The notes: a model not told the origin generated them from the sequence alone. A DNA stretch of 9,294 bases from an uncultured Eubacteriales bacterium (GCA_900321525.1 ONWL01000065.1:1-9294); one strand, 5' to 3'; positions 1-7,529 are shown, counted from the first letter of the stretch. Numbers and translations: made by a program.

Positions 1-58
1 CAAGAGTACTACTCTTGATTCCGATATTCTCGTTCTCAACAAGATTCATTTTCTTCAT
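1..58 (-). CDS. Start of an unidentified protein, cut by the window edge
   Basis: On the minus strand an ATG at 58 (or 49, same frame) opens a frame with no stop to the window edge. From 58 it reads MKKMNLVENENIGIKSSTL. An AAGGGA-like purine stretch lies about 10 nt before the ATG at 49 and almost touches the one at 58, which favours 49. A consensus promoter sits upstream at 180-208 on the same strand, giving a leader of roughly 115-125 nt. Fewer than 20 codons are visible, so no family can be named. It would lie downstream of ppdK on the same strand but after the ppdK terminator, so it is probably a separate transcription unit. The open frame is short enough to be chance; the promoter is the main support. 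Confidence 0.4.
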   Translation of the reverse strand, partial: MKKMNLVENENIGIKSSTL

Positions 59-88
59 TCCCTTGCCGATCAATAATTTCCATAATCC

Positions 89-125
89 GTTATAAGACAC
101 TGCCCTATCATTCCTCTCTTATAAC
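89..125 (-). repeat. Inverted repeat in the leader of the left-edge gene
   Basis: GTTATAAGA (89-97) and TCTTATAAC (117-125) are perfect 9-bp arms around a 19-nt loop. The hairpin lies between the minus-strand promoter at 180-208 and the candidate start at 49-58, so it would be in the mRNA leader. There is no T-run after either arm, so it is not a typical intrinsic terminator. Its role is unknown. Confidence 0.35.
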
Positions 126-179
126 ACTCCCCCATCTTACTGGCAAATCTCCTACTCCCTATAAACAGTCCTATATTAC

Positions 180-208
180 ATTATACTCGCATATTCTCAT
201 TATTTCAA
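180..208 (-). promoter_or_regulatory. Sigma-A promoter pointing to the left edge
   Basis: On the minus strand TTGAAA (208-203) and TATAAT (185-180) are separated by exactly 17 nt, 5/6 and 6/6 to consensus. It lies downstream of the ppdK terminator and fires away from ppdK, toward the open frame at 1-58. The stretch 209-341 between this promoter and the terminator shows no convincing gene. Confidence 0.55.
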
Positions 209-341
209 TACAACTTTCGACTTAATATGCTAATAATTTTATTTTCACAATTAACCATTTCTTTTTCCTATCAAGCAGCTCTCCCTGCTTACGCTGCACT
301 ATCTTTGCTGCTGTTAGGGCACCCCCTGTCTCCATCCCCAC

Positions 342-385
342 AAAAAACACCCCTTGCATGGATTCTCTCCACACAAGAGGTGTTT
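342..385 (-). terminator. Intrinsic terminator of ppdK
   Basis: Read on the minus strand, arms at 385-374 and 356-345 pair over 12 bp with one G-U wobble. They are followed directly by six T residues (347-342, the first three of which also belong to the 3' arm). The 17-nt loop can form an inner TGGA/TCCA stem. It lies about 46 nt after the ppdK stop codon. Confidence 0.8.
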
Positions 386-431
386 CTTTATTTCTCTATA
401 TCAGGCGATTACCTGGGCTTGTCTGTTAAAA

Positions 432-3065
432 TTACAGAGCCTCGATAGCTGCCTGAGCTGCTGCCAAACGAGCGATCGGCACACGGAATGGAGAACAGGA
501 TACATAATCCAGACCAATCTTATGGCAGAATGCCACAGAGCTTGGATCACCACCGTGCTCACCACAGATACCTACATGCAGATTTGGATTCACAGGCTTG
601 CCTAACTTCAGGGACATTTCCATCAGCTTGCCTACGCCAGTCTGATCCAGCTTTGCAAATGGATCGTTCTCGAAGATCTTGGTGTCATAGTAAGCATTTA
701 AGAACTTACCAGCATCATCACGAGAGAATCCGAATGTCATCTGGGTTAAGTCGTTGGTACCGAAGCAGAAGAAGTCAGCCTCAGCTGCGATCTCATCAGC
801 AGTCAGAGCTGCACGTGGGATCTCGATCATAGTACCTACTTCATACTTCAGGTCGATACCAGCTGCTGCGATCTCAGCATCAGCGGTCTCTACAACAACC
901 TTCTTTACATACTTTAACTCTTTTACTTCACAAACCAGAGGAATCATGATCTCAGGCTTTACAACCCAGTCGCTGTGCTTCTTCTGTACGTTGATTGCTG
1001 CACGGATAACAGCCTTTGTCTGCATCTTTGCAATTTCAGGATAAGTTACTGCAAGACGGCATCCTCTGTGACCCATCATTGGGTTGAACTCATGCAGGCT
1101 GGCAATGATTGCCTTGATTGCCTCAACAGACTTGCCCTGTGCTGCTGCTAACTTCTCGATGTCTGCTTCCTCAGTAGGAACGAACTCATGAAGTGGCGGA
1201 TCCAGGAAACGGATGGTAACTGGGTTGCCTTCCAGAGCCTCATACAGAGCCTCGAAGTCTCCCTGCTGATATGGCAGGATCTTCTCCAGAGCTGCTTCTC
1301 TCTCTTCTACAGTATCTGCACAGATCATCTCACGGAATGCTGCAATTCTGTCCTCTTCGAAGAACATATGCTCGGTACGGCAAAGACCGATACCCTCTGC
1401 ACCCAGCTCACGAGCCTTCTTTGCATCTGCAGGAGTATCTGCATTGGTACGAACCTTCAGAGTTCTGAACTTGTCAGCCCACTCCATTACACGGCCGAAT
1501 GTACCAGCGATGGTTGCATCTACAGTTGCGATCTCACCCTGGTAGATGTTACCGGTCGTACCATCGATAGAGATCCAGTCGCCTTCGTTGAAGGTTACGC
1601 CGGACAGAGTGAACTTCTTGTTCTCCTCGTCCATGTTGATGTCGCCACAACCGGATACACAGCAAGTACCCATACCACGAGCTACTACTGCTGCATGAGA
1701 AGTCATACCACCACGAACGGTCAGGATACCCTGCGCAACCTTCATACCTGTGATATCTTCTGGAGAAGTCTCTAAACGAACCAGAACAACCTTCTCACCC
1801 TTTGCATCCCAAGCTTCTGCATCCTCAGCTGTAAATACAACCTTACCGCATGCAGCTCCTGGAGATGCGCCTAAGCCCTTTCCAAGAGGAGTAGCTGCCT
1901 TCAGAGCAGCTGCATCGAACTGTGGGTGAAGCAGTGTATCTAAGTTACGAGGATCGATCATAGCAACTGCCTCTGCCTCAGTCTTGTGTCCCTCATCTAC
2001 CAGGTCACAAGCGATCTGCAGAGCTGCCTGAGCGGTTCTCTTACCGTTACGGCACTGTAACATATACAGCTTCTTGTTCTCAACAGTGAACTCCATATCC
2101 TGCATATCATGATAGTGGTTCTCTAAGATCTCACATACCTTGATGAACTCAGCGTATGCTTCTGGGAACTCCTGCTCCATCTGAGCGATTGGCATTGGGG
2201 TACGAACACCTGCAACTACGTCCTCGCCCTGTGCGTTCTTCAGGAACTCACCCATCAGCTTCTTCTCGCCTGTTGCCGGGTCACGGGTAAATGCAACACC
2301 AGTACCAGACTCATTGTTTAAGTTACCGAATACCATTGGCATTACGTTAACTGCGGTACCCCAGGAATATGGGATATCATTGTCACGACGATATACGTTT
2401 GCACGTGGGTTGTCCCAGGAACGGAATACAGCCTCGATGGCCAGCTTCAACTGCTCTACAGGGTCGGATGGGAAATCACTTCCTAACTGGTTCTTGTACT
2501 CAGCCTTGAACTGCTCTGCTAACTCCTTCAGGTCAGCTGCGGTCAGATCTACGTCATACTCAACGCCCTTTTCTGCCTTCATCTTGTCGATCAGCTGCTC
2601 AAAATACTTCTTACCAACTTCCATTACGACGTCAGAGAACATCTGGATGAAACGTCTGTAGGAGTCATATACGAAACGCTCGAAAGAAGGATCTGGGTTC
2701 GCTGCGATCATTGCTGCAACTACCTCATCATTCAATCCAAGGTTCAGAATTGTGTCCATCATACCAGGCATAGAAGCTCTTGCACCGGAACGAACAGAAA
2801 CCAGAAGAGGATTCTTCAGATCACCAAACTTCTTGCCGTTGATCTCTTCCATCTTCTTTACGCCATCCATAGCCTGCGCCATGATCTCGTCGTTGATCTT
2901 ACGTCCATCCTCATAGTACTGTGTACAAGCCTCTGTTGTGATAGTGAAACCCTGTGGAACAGGAAGACCGATGCTTGTCATCTCAGCCAGGTTTGCACCC
3001 TTACCACCAAGAAGATTACGCATGGACATGTCACCTTCACTAAACATGTAAACCCACTTAGTCAT
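432..3065 (-). CDS. ppdK: Pyruvate, phosphate dikinase
   Basis: This cytosolic enzyme reversibly converts pyruvate, ATP and phosphate to PEP, AMP and pyrophosphate. In clostridial anaerobes it can work in the ATP-forming glycolytic direction or supply PEP. The 877 residues match the roughly 875 usual for bacterial PPDK. Visible in order are the ATP-grasp domain (SVRSGARASMPGMMDT at 90-105, TGVAFTRDPATGE near 255-267, MLQCRNGKRTAQAA near 335-348), the swivelling phosphohistidine domain (GGMTSHAAVVARGMG, with His457 as phospho-carrier and Thr455 two residues before) and the PEP/pyruvate barrel (GLCRTEH near 560-566, TIRFLDPPLHEF near 617-628, GTNDLTQMTFGFSRDD near 769-784, HVGICGEHGGDP with Cys834 as the likely catalytic acid). 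The start is set by AGGAGG at 3077-3072, 6 nt before the ATG. All key residues are present. It is monocistronic, with its own promoter and terminator. Confidence 0.98.
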   Translation of the reverse strand: MTKWVYMFSEGDMSMRNLLGGKGANLAEMTSIGLPVPQGFTITTEACTQYYEDGRKINDEIMAQAMDGVKKMEEINGKKFGDLKNPLLVSVRSGARASMPGMMDTILNLGLNDEVVAAMIAANPDPSFERFVYDSYRRFIQMFSDVVMEVGKKYFEQLIDKMKAEKGVEYDVDLTAADLKELAEQFKAEYKNQLGSDFPSDPVEQLKLAIEAVFRSWDNPRANVYRRDNDIPYSWGTAVNVMPMVFGNLNNESGTGVAFTRDPATGEKKLMGEFLKNAQGEDVVAGVRTPMPIAQMEQEFPEAYAEFIKVCEILENHYHDMQDMEFTVENKKLYMLQCRNGKRTAQAALQIACDLVDEGHKTEAEAVAMIDPRNLDTLLHPQFDAAALKAATPLGKGLGASPGAACGKVVFTAEDAEAWDAKGEKVVLVRLETSPEDITGMKVAQGILTVRGGMTSHAAVVARGMGTCCVSGCGDINMDEENKKFTLSGVTFNEGDWISIDGTTGNIYQGEIATVDATIAGTFGRVMEWADKFRTLKVRTNADTPADAKKARELGAEGIGLCRTEHMFFEEDRIAAFREMICADTVEEREAALEKILPYQQGDFEALYEALEGNPVTIRFLDPPLHEFVPTEEADIEKLAAAQGKSVEAIKAIIASLHEFNPMMGHRGCRLAVTYPEIAKMQTKAVIRAAINVQKKHSDWVVKPEIMIPLVCEVKELKYVKKVVVETADAEIAAAGIDLKYEVGTMIEIPRAALTADEIAAEADFFCFGTNDLTQMTFGFSRDDAGKFLNAYYDTKIFENDPFAKLDQTGVGKLMEMSLKLGKPVNPNLHVGICGEHGGDPSSVAFCHKIGLDYVSCSPFRVPIARLAAAQAAIEAL

Positions 3066-3157
3066 ATTAAACCTCCTAATGTGTCTACGGGCAATATTCG
3101 CCCTATTTTTGCATTTTTCAAGCTTTCCGCTTCTCAGGCAGAACGCTCTCCTTTTCT

Positions 3158-3186
3158 ATTATATCAATGAATTCTCATATAGTAAA
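3158..3186 (-). promoter_or_regulatory. Promoter of ppdK
   Basis: On the minus strand TTTACT (3186-3181) and a perfect TATAAT (3163-3158) are 17 nt apart. Transcription would start near 3150, leaving an approximately 85-nt leader. That leader contains a short GGGC/GCCC hairpin close to the AGGAGG ribosome binding site. Confidence 0.65.
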
Positions 3187-3274
3187 GAATCTTTTTACGA
3201 TTCTCTTCAAAAATTTTCAAAAAAGACAGCCAACCTACAGCATACTCTGTAAATTGACTGTCCTTCCATTTTCA

Positions 3275-3302
3275 TTTGATCCCTGTTTATTTTTGGATCA
3301 AA
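3275..3302 (-). terminator. Hairpin after the GH16/SLH gene
   Basis: TTTGATCC (3275-3282) and GGATCAAA (3295-3302) form a perfect 8-bp stem with a 12-nt loop, starting 3 nt beyond the stop codon of the minus-strand gene ending at 3306. On the minus strand no T-run follows; the T-rich tail is on the plus-strand side. It could be a weak or factor-assisted terminator, or an mRNA 3' stabiliser, between this gene and ppdK. Confidence 0.4.
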
Positions 3303-3305
3303 ATT

Positions 3306-5534
3306 TTATTTTTCAATCAGATGATAGAAATTCAGCAGCATCTTTGCAACTTCTGCTCTTGTGGCATTGTTCTTTGCTTTTAACTGTCCATTTCCTGTTC
3401 CAGACACAATGCCATTTGCAATCGCCCAGCTCATGGGCTCTTTTGCATAATTGGATATCTGTGCGGCATCTGTATATGTAGTCAAATCTGCTCTGGCACT
3501 TGTATCCAATCCCAGCATCTCCCCATAGCAATATAACATTTTTACCAGCTGTTCTCTTGTAATATTACCATTTGGTCTGAACTTACCATCTGTGTAACCA
3601 TTTACAATTCCATTTTCTGTTGCCCAGGTCACTGGTGCTGAGTAATAATGACCATCCTCTACATCCGGGAACTTCTCTTCGAAAGTCACATCCGGGTTAC
3701 CTGCCATACGATACAGCACAGTTGCAGCCATTGCTCTCGTCATCGGATTGCCTGGTGCAAAAGTAGTGCTGTCCATACCGGTCATCAGACCCAGTTCATA
3801 TACTCCCTTTACAGAATCATAATACCATGCAGTGTCTGCCACATCTGTAAATGGAAGAGCGGAATCATCTGCTTCGTCCAAAGCAGCAATATACCACAAC
3901 TGATTATCCTGACCCACATCTTCCCACTGATGGATGTTTGCATTGTCCTCCTTAGACACATCGGAAACATCTAACAGCAGTCCGCTGTTGCGGTTGATCA
4001 GCTTATAGTAACCATCTGTATAAACCAGACTCCATTCCTGATTCGGATTGCCTGCATACTCCCACTGATGTACATTACCACCATTCGCAGTAGAAGAATC
4101 TTCCACAGATAATACCTTTCCAGTGGAATAACTCTTTATGATATAATACCCATTTGCCTGCTTCTGAATATACCACTTCTGGTTGTCATATCCATTGTAT
4201 GTGTACTGCAGAACATTGGTTCCATTGTCTGCATATCCATAATATACATCTACAGACTTTCCGCTGTTCTTAGACAGAATGGTGTATAACTGATTGTCCT
4301 GAAAGGTAATCTCATCACAAGGACCTGCTGCAGGTTCTGTGGTGCTTCCACCCTGATTCTGATTTCCGTTTTTCTCAGGTTCGTCATATGCCATCCAGTC
4401 ATAGTAAGCTGTCAATGGTGTCCTGCCATTGAACGGCTGTAACCAGTCATCTACGCCAGTACCCGACCATACATTCATCATGATGTGCCCCGGAGTCACC
4501 GAAATATCCTTCGTTGCAGTATATACTGCATTTCCATCCACATACCATGTGATGACCCCTTCGCCCCAGTAGAATCCATAGGTATGGAATTCCTTTGAAG
4601 CATCAAATCCCAGGTCATATAAGCACTCATTGACCTTTCCGGTAATACCGTCTGCCCATGTTGTATTCTCTCTCTTACCAAGGTCATACTCCAAAATCGT
4701 GGAACTTGCCTCTTCTTTTGCTACATGATTGTCATCCAATGTAACCGCACCCTTAGATGCAATGGCAAAGTTTTCCACACCTGCCGGCGCACTGAATGTC
4801 ACCACAGTTCTGTTACCAGTAGACTGTGTCAGAATCTCAAATGTACCTGCCACCTGATTATTTTCTGTGGTTACACCTGTTGTTGTATCAACCAGAGCAC
4901 TTGCTTCCGGCTTTTCAAATGTTACACCATTGTACTTGATGTTGGTCATAGACAGAATATACTCATTGTTATCTGCACTCTTCGCACGCAGCACCAGTAC
5001 TTTTTTCTCATCTACTACCTTCAGGTCGTTCAGGTTCACCTTGTAATACATCTCTATCGCAGTAGAGATGGCACTTGCATCTGTCAGGCTCTTCCATACA
5101 TACTTACCGTCTTCTGTCACATCTTTGGATAGATACTGTACGTTGATAGTGCCTTCCACTGCCTTCATACCAATCTGAATGGTTGCATTTGCTGTTTCAT
5201 TCTTCAATGCCGTTGCAAATACGTAATCACTTCCAGTCAAATACAATTCATTGTTTGGACCACTGATTGCATAAGACAATAAGCTGGATGTATGGTCTGG
5301 CACGTCCATTCTATCATCTGACTCCGTGTCATTTCCATTTTCGTCCTTTACTTTTGCAATGGTTCCAGCATCTACACTGCCGGTATAGCACTCTACAACT
5401 GTACTTCCCTGTGTTGCATACAATTTACCAGCCTCTTCATCATACTTTGCCAGGCTGGCAATGATGCCCTCACCTTCTGTAACAGGATTCTTTGCAGCCT
5501 CCATATCAAATGCATAGTCAGTACCTAAGATCAT
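3306..5534 (-). CDS. Truncated chimeric SLH exoprotein with GH16 tail and ricin lectin
   Basis: This is a 742-codon open frame. Residues 1-290 are beta-rich, Ig-like sequence that I do not recognise. Residues about 302-385 match the C-terminal half of GH16 lichenases (LYDLGFDASKEFHTYGF, WYVDGNAVY, MMNVWSGTGVDDWL, GRTPLTAYYDW). The N-terminal half with the E-x-D-x-x-E catalytic motif is not there, so beta-glucanase activity is unlikely. A Gly/Asn-rich linker (388-405) leads to a ricin-type CBM13-like lectin (407-550) with QKW, QEW and QLW repeats. Three SLH repeats (560-742; TRAMAATVLYR, TREQLVKMLY, TRAEVAKML) would anchor it to cell-wall polysaccharide. The first ATG has only a weak, distant AGGA. 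Coding-like sequence (ELGAKEQDVRS) continues before it up to a stop at 5577-5579, and no signal peptide exists, so the 5' end is probably lost. It is likely a remnant rather than a working secreted enzyme. Confidence 0.7.
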   Translation of the reverse strand: MILGTDYAFDMEAAKNPVTEGEGIIASLAKYDEEAGKLYATQGSTVVECYTGSVDAGTIAKVKDENGNDTESDDRMDVPDHTSSLLSYAISGPNNELYLTGSDYVFATALKNETANATIQIGMKAVEGTINVQYLSKDVTEDGKYVWKSLTDASAISTAIEMYYKVNLNDLKVVDEKKVLVLRAKSADNNEYILSMTNIKYNGVTFEKPEASALVDTTTGVTTENNQVAGTFEILTQSTGNRTVVTFSAPAGVENFAIASKGAVTLDDNHVAKEEASSTILEYDLGKRENTTWADGITGKVNECLYDLGFDASKEFHTYGFYWGEGVITWYVDGNAVYTATKDISVTPGHIMMNVWSGTGVDDWLQPFNGRTPLTAYYDWMAYDEPEKNGNQNQGGSTTEPAAGPCDEITFQDNQLYTILSKNSGKSVDVYYGYADNGTNVLQYTYNGYDNQKWYIQKQANGYYIIKSYSTGKVLSVEDSSTANGGNVHQWEYAGNPNQEWSLVYTDGYYKLINRNSGLLLDVSDVSKEDNANIHQWEDVGQDNQLWYIAALDEADDSALPFTDVADTAWYYDSVKGVYELGLMTGMDSTTFAPGNPMTRAMAATVLYRMAGNPDVTFEEKFPDVEDGHYYSAPVTWATENGIVNGYTDGKFRPNGNITREQLVKMLYCYGEMLGLDTSARADLTTYTDAAQISNYAKEPMSWAIANGIVSGTGNGQLKAKNNATRAEVAKMLLNFYHLIEK

Positions 5535-5586
5535 ACTTCTGACATCCTGTTCTTTTGCGCCTAACTCACCAGTTATTTATGGATTT

Positions 5587-5611
5587 TTTCTGTAACAGAA
5601 ATTTTTGTTAC
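5587..5611. promoter_or_regulatory. Palindrome and overlapping inverted repeat
   Basis: TTTCTGT-A-ACAGAAA (5587-5601) is a perfect 15-bp palindrome. GTAACA (5592-5597) also pairs with TGTTAC (5606-5611). It sits between the AraC terminator and the truncated end of the 3306-5534 frame, just ahead of its coding-like sequence. It might be a leftover operator; no regulator can be named. Confidence 0.3.
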
Positions 5612-5619
5612 GCAAGAAA

Positions 5620-5644
5620 GCGCAGCAATCTCAAACTGCTGCGC
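5620..5644 (-). terminator. Intrinsic terminator of the broken AraC gene
   Basis: GCGCAGCA (5620-5627) and TGCTGCGC (5637-5644) form a perfect GC-rich 8-bp stem with a 9-nt loop. Read on the minus strand it is followed by TTTCTT. It lies about 35 nt after the stop codon of the regulator ending at 5680. Confidence 0.7.
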
Positions 5645-5679
5645 TCCATACTCTGATGAAACAAATCCTGTCTTTATCG

Positions 5680-6419
5680 TTACCACATGGTATGATAATA
5701 CTTGTCCCGATACTTTTTCGGCGTCACACCTGTATACTTCCGAAACACATCGATAAAATGGCTTTGGGAAGAAAAGCCCAGATAATTAGCAATCTCAATA
5801 TAGCTGTAATCGGAATATTTCAACAGATTCTGTGCCTTTTGTATCTTTTGTGTATGAATGTAATCTGTAATCGAAATTCCTACTTCCTTATGAAATAGTC
5901 GAGACAGATAATTTTTCGATAATCCTACACTCTGTGCCATCTCTTCCAACTCGATCTTCTCATTGGTCTTCACATAAATATACTGAATGCATTCCTGAAT
6001 CGGCTTGGAAAGGGCCTTTTCATTCCGTAGCAGACGCATCTTGCCCATATAATCCAGACACATCTGGGTATGAATGTCAATCACCTCTGGAATGGCGGTA
6101 CAACGATCCATTTTTTTGATATAAAAATCGCTGAGATGAAATGCCTGTTCCATCTCCATACCATATTCAATACAATATCTTGCAATCATTCCCGTTGCCA
6201 CCACAAAATGATATTTGATATTCGTAAGTGGATTATCTGATAACACTCCCATTCCCTCTGGATTGCCAAATCCTCCTTTTTCACAATCTTTTTTTACATA
6301 CTCCATATCCCCGCCTGAATGGCATGATACAAAGAATACTCTTCTTTAATCGGTTTATAATACTGTTGATTCTCCGTCCTGTTCATTTCATCCTGATTCC
6401 ACTCTTCCATAATTCCCAT
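5680..6419 (-). pseudogene. AraC-family regulator broken by one missing base
   Basis: This is a two-domain transcription regulator: an N-terminal domain of about 140 residues (NPLTNIKYHFVVATGMIARY, LSDFYIKKMD) and a C-terminal AraC/XylS double helix-turn-helix (IELEEMAQSVGLSKNYLSRLF and YIEIANYLGFSSQSHF, ending TGVTPKKYRDKYY). The frame breaks at the G4 run at 6309-6312. Upstream the frame reads KPIKEEYSLYHAIQAG then runs into IWSM-stop. One extra base restores GDMEYVKKDC, matching RPIQEEYSFYQAVKSGDMNFV in the paralogue at 8408-9148. Downstream of the break both proteins have exactly 208 residues from the aligned Met, and this copy is 740 nt against 741. The start at 6419 (MGIMEEW) is chosen because it aligns with MCLEKEW of the paralogue; 6443 in frame is possible. 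A separate expressed 208-residue fragment starting at 6306 cannot be excluded. The rest of the frame is clean, so the lesion is recent or a sequencing error. Confidence 0.85.
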
Positions 6420-6470
6420 ATTGAAATACTTCTTATGTATCATGGATTCTTTTTTATCTCTTCTATTACT

Positions 6471-6499
6471 ATTATGGAATTTTTGTAGAAAAATGACAA
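6471..6499 (-). promoter_or_regulatory. Promoter of the broken AraC gene
   Basis: On the minus strand TTGTCA (6499-6494) and CATAAT (6476-6471) are 17 nt apart, each 5/6 to consensus. The start point would be near 6464. This rules out the ATG at 6503 as the translation start and supports 6443 or 6419. Confidence 0.6.
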
Positions 6500-6502
6500 T
6501 CA

Positions 6503-6531
6503 TTTGATATAATTATTTTTATTTTGATATA
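6503..6531. promoter_or_regulatory. Direct repeat spaced by 20 bp, possible AraC operator
   Basis: TTTGATATA occurs at 6503-6511 and again at 6523-6531, a period of exactly 20 bp or about two helical turns. Many AraC-family proteins bind tandem half-sites at such spacing. The pair lies between the divergent regulator and the GH5 remnant, immediately next to the -35 box of the regulator promoter. The sequence is AT-rich, so chance similarity is possible. Confidence 0.4.
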
Positions 6532-6576
6532 CTTTTAATAATTTCCTCTTTATGATAAGGGCAAGAGGTGTACATG

Positions 6577-6616
6577 TTGACAGAATTGCTTTTTTGTATG
6601 GATACAAACGCAATTC
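6577..6616 (+). promoter_or_regulatory. Promoter with overlapping palindrome before the GH5 remnant
   Basis: A perfect TTGACA (-35) at 6577-6582 is followed 18 nt later by a modest GATACA (-10) at 6601-6606. The spacer and -10 are covered by a long inverted repeat. GAATTGC (6583-6589) pairs with GCAATTC (6610-6616), and inside it TTTGTAT (6593-6599) pairs with ATACAAA (6602-6608), leaving only GG in the centre. A bound dimer there would block transcription, so this is a candidate operator. It is orientated toward the signal-peptide gene. Confidence 0.45.
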
Positions 6617-6653
6617 CACATCACAGCTACAAACATATGGAGGTATAAAAAGT

Positions 6654-7497
6654 TTGAAACAAAACACATTACAAATGTTTGGCAGACACTGGAGTGCCAT
6701 TGCACTCTCTTTGTGCATGTCCGCCACTCCCTTTACATTCTCTGTACAGGCAGCTGCTGGAGATGTGATTTTCCCACTGGTGTCAGAACCAGTTTCTGCT
6801 TCTACAGAATCTGTTCTGAATGAGTATGCATCTACAGAAGAATATATTGCCGATTACAATTTCCTGACCAGTCTTGGAATTGAAGACGGACTGGCAAGCA
6901 TCTTGTCTGCTGACACCGTAGTTCAAAATCCATACGGCAATGATTATATTGCAAACAACCAGTTTATTCTCCCTCATGCACTGACCATGAATCTGTCCGG
7001 TTACACCGATCTAAAGTATCAGGTCAGTGTCACCATCAACGATTACAATGCAGACCAGTTTGTGCCTGCAACCGATGATCCAAGTGATGTTCCCTGTGCG
7101 CTCATCTATGCGCAGGACAGCTCCTATGCAGTTTGGTATCTGTACCGCAAGTGGAGACGGTGTGTATGATGCCGCCAATGCAGACGTATGGCTGGATATC
7201 TGCGATCAGAACAACATCAGCTATGCATGCTGGGCAATCAGCAACAGCGAAGAATCTGCTGCATATTTCTGGAGCACTTGTGAGAAGAAAGCCGGCGGCT
7301 GGCTTCCAGAGGATCTGACCAATACCTCCAGATACCTGATCAACCGTTACGATGACCGTCTGATCGCACTTGCTTCTCAGGAAGAATCTGAGGAGCCGAC
7401 GGTAGAAGAACCGGAAGAAACCATTCCATCTACTGACAACAACCAACCTTCCGATACACCTTCTCAAAGAGGGTATTGCAAACGACAGATTTTCTGA
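6654..7497 (+). pseudogene. Secreted GH5 cellulase-like gene, deleted and out of frame
   Basis: The likely start is TTG at 6654, behind GGAGG at 6639-6643; ATG at 6675 is an alternative without a clear site. It encodes a signal peptide (hydrophobic WSAIALSLCMSATPFTF, probable cleavage after SVQA). A module of about 130 residues of unknown family follows (YIADYNFLTSLGIEDG, DYNADQFVPATDDPSDV). Near 7129-7132 the sequence switches, one frame over, to the C-terminal part of a GH5 domain: FGICTASGDGVYD, the stretch that follows the nucleophile Glu in GH5 enzymes, then VWLDICDQNNISYACWAISNS and GGWLPEDL. At the position of that Glu the frame reads CAG (Gln). The upstream frame stops at 7169. The acidic Glu/Pro/Ser/Thr-rich linker at the end (SEEPTVEEPEETIPST) is cut short and runs into a terminator hairpin. 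At least the first three quarters of the catalytic domain are missing. No activity is expected. Confidence 0.75.
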
Positions 7498-7524
7498 TCT
7501 ATCGGGAGGGATACCCTCTTTTCC
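7466..7524 (+). terminator. Long hairpin terminator of the GH5 remnant
   Basis: AAAGAGGGTAT (7466-7476) pairs perfectly with ATACCCTCTTT (7511-7521), and the T-run goes on to 7522. Within the loop CGA-c-AGAT (7483-7490) pairs with ATCT-a-TCG (7497-7504), so almost the whole 56 nt folds. The last residues of the GH5 remnant are encoded by the left arm and loop. It also insulates the ArsR promoter just downstream. Confidence 0.7.
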
Positions 7525-7529
7525 ATTGC

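Noticed and set aside
1..17. Palindrome CAAGAGT-ACT-ACTCTTG as a terminator
   Set aside because: No T-run follows in either direction, and it falls within the probable coding start at the left edge.
227..448. Plus-strand frame with a hydrophobic start
   Set aside because: It runs through the ppdK terminator into the end of ppdK, lacks a ribosome binding site, and its hydrophobicity comes from pyrimidine-rich sequence.
1188..1775. 195-codon plus-strand frame opposite ppdK
   Set aside because: It is antisense to strongly conserved ppdK codons, has no ribosome binding site, and is the usual shadow of a codon-biased gene.
6309..6312. Phase-variable homopolymer switch in the AraC gene
   Set aside because: Four G residues is too short a tract for slipped-strand switching at useful rates; a plain mutation or sequence error is simpler.
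6420..6503. Start of the broken AraC gene at 6503
   Set aside because: This ATG lies just upstream of the -35 box of the best promoter, and the extra residues have no counterpart in the paralogue.
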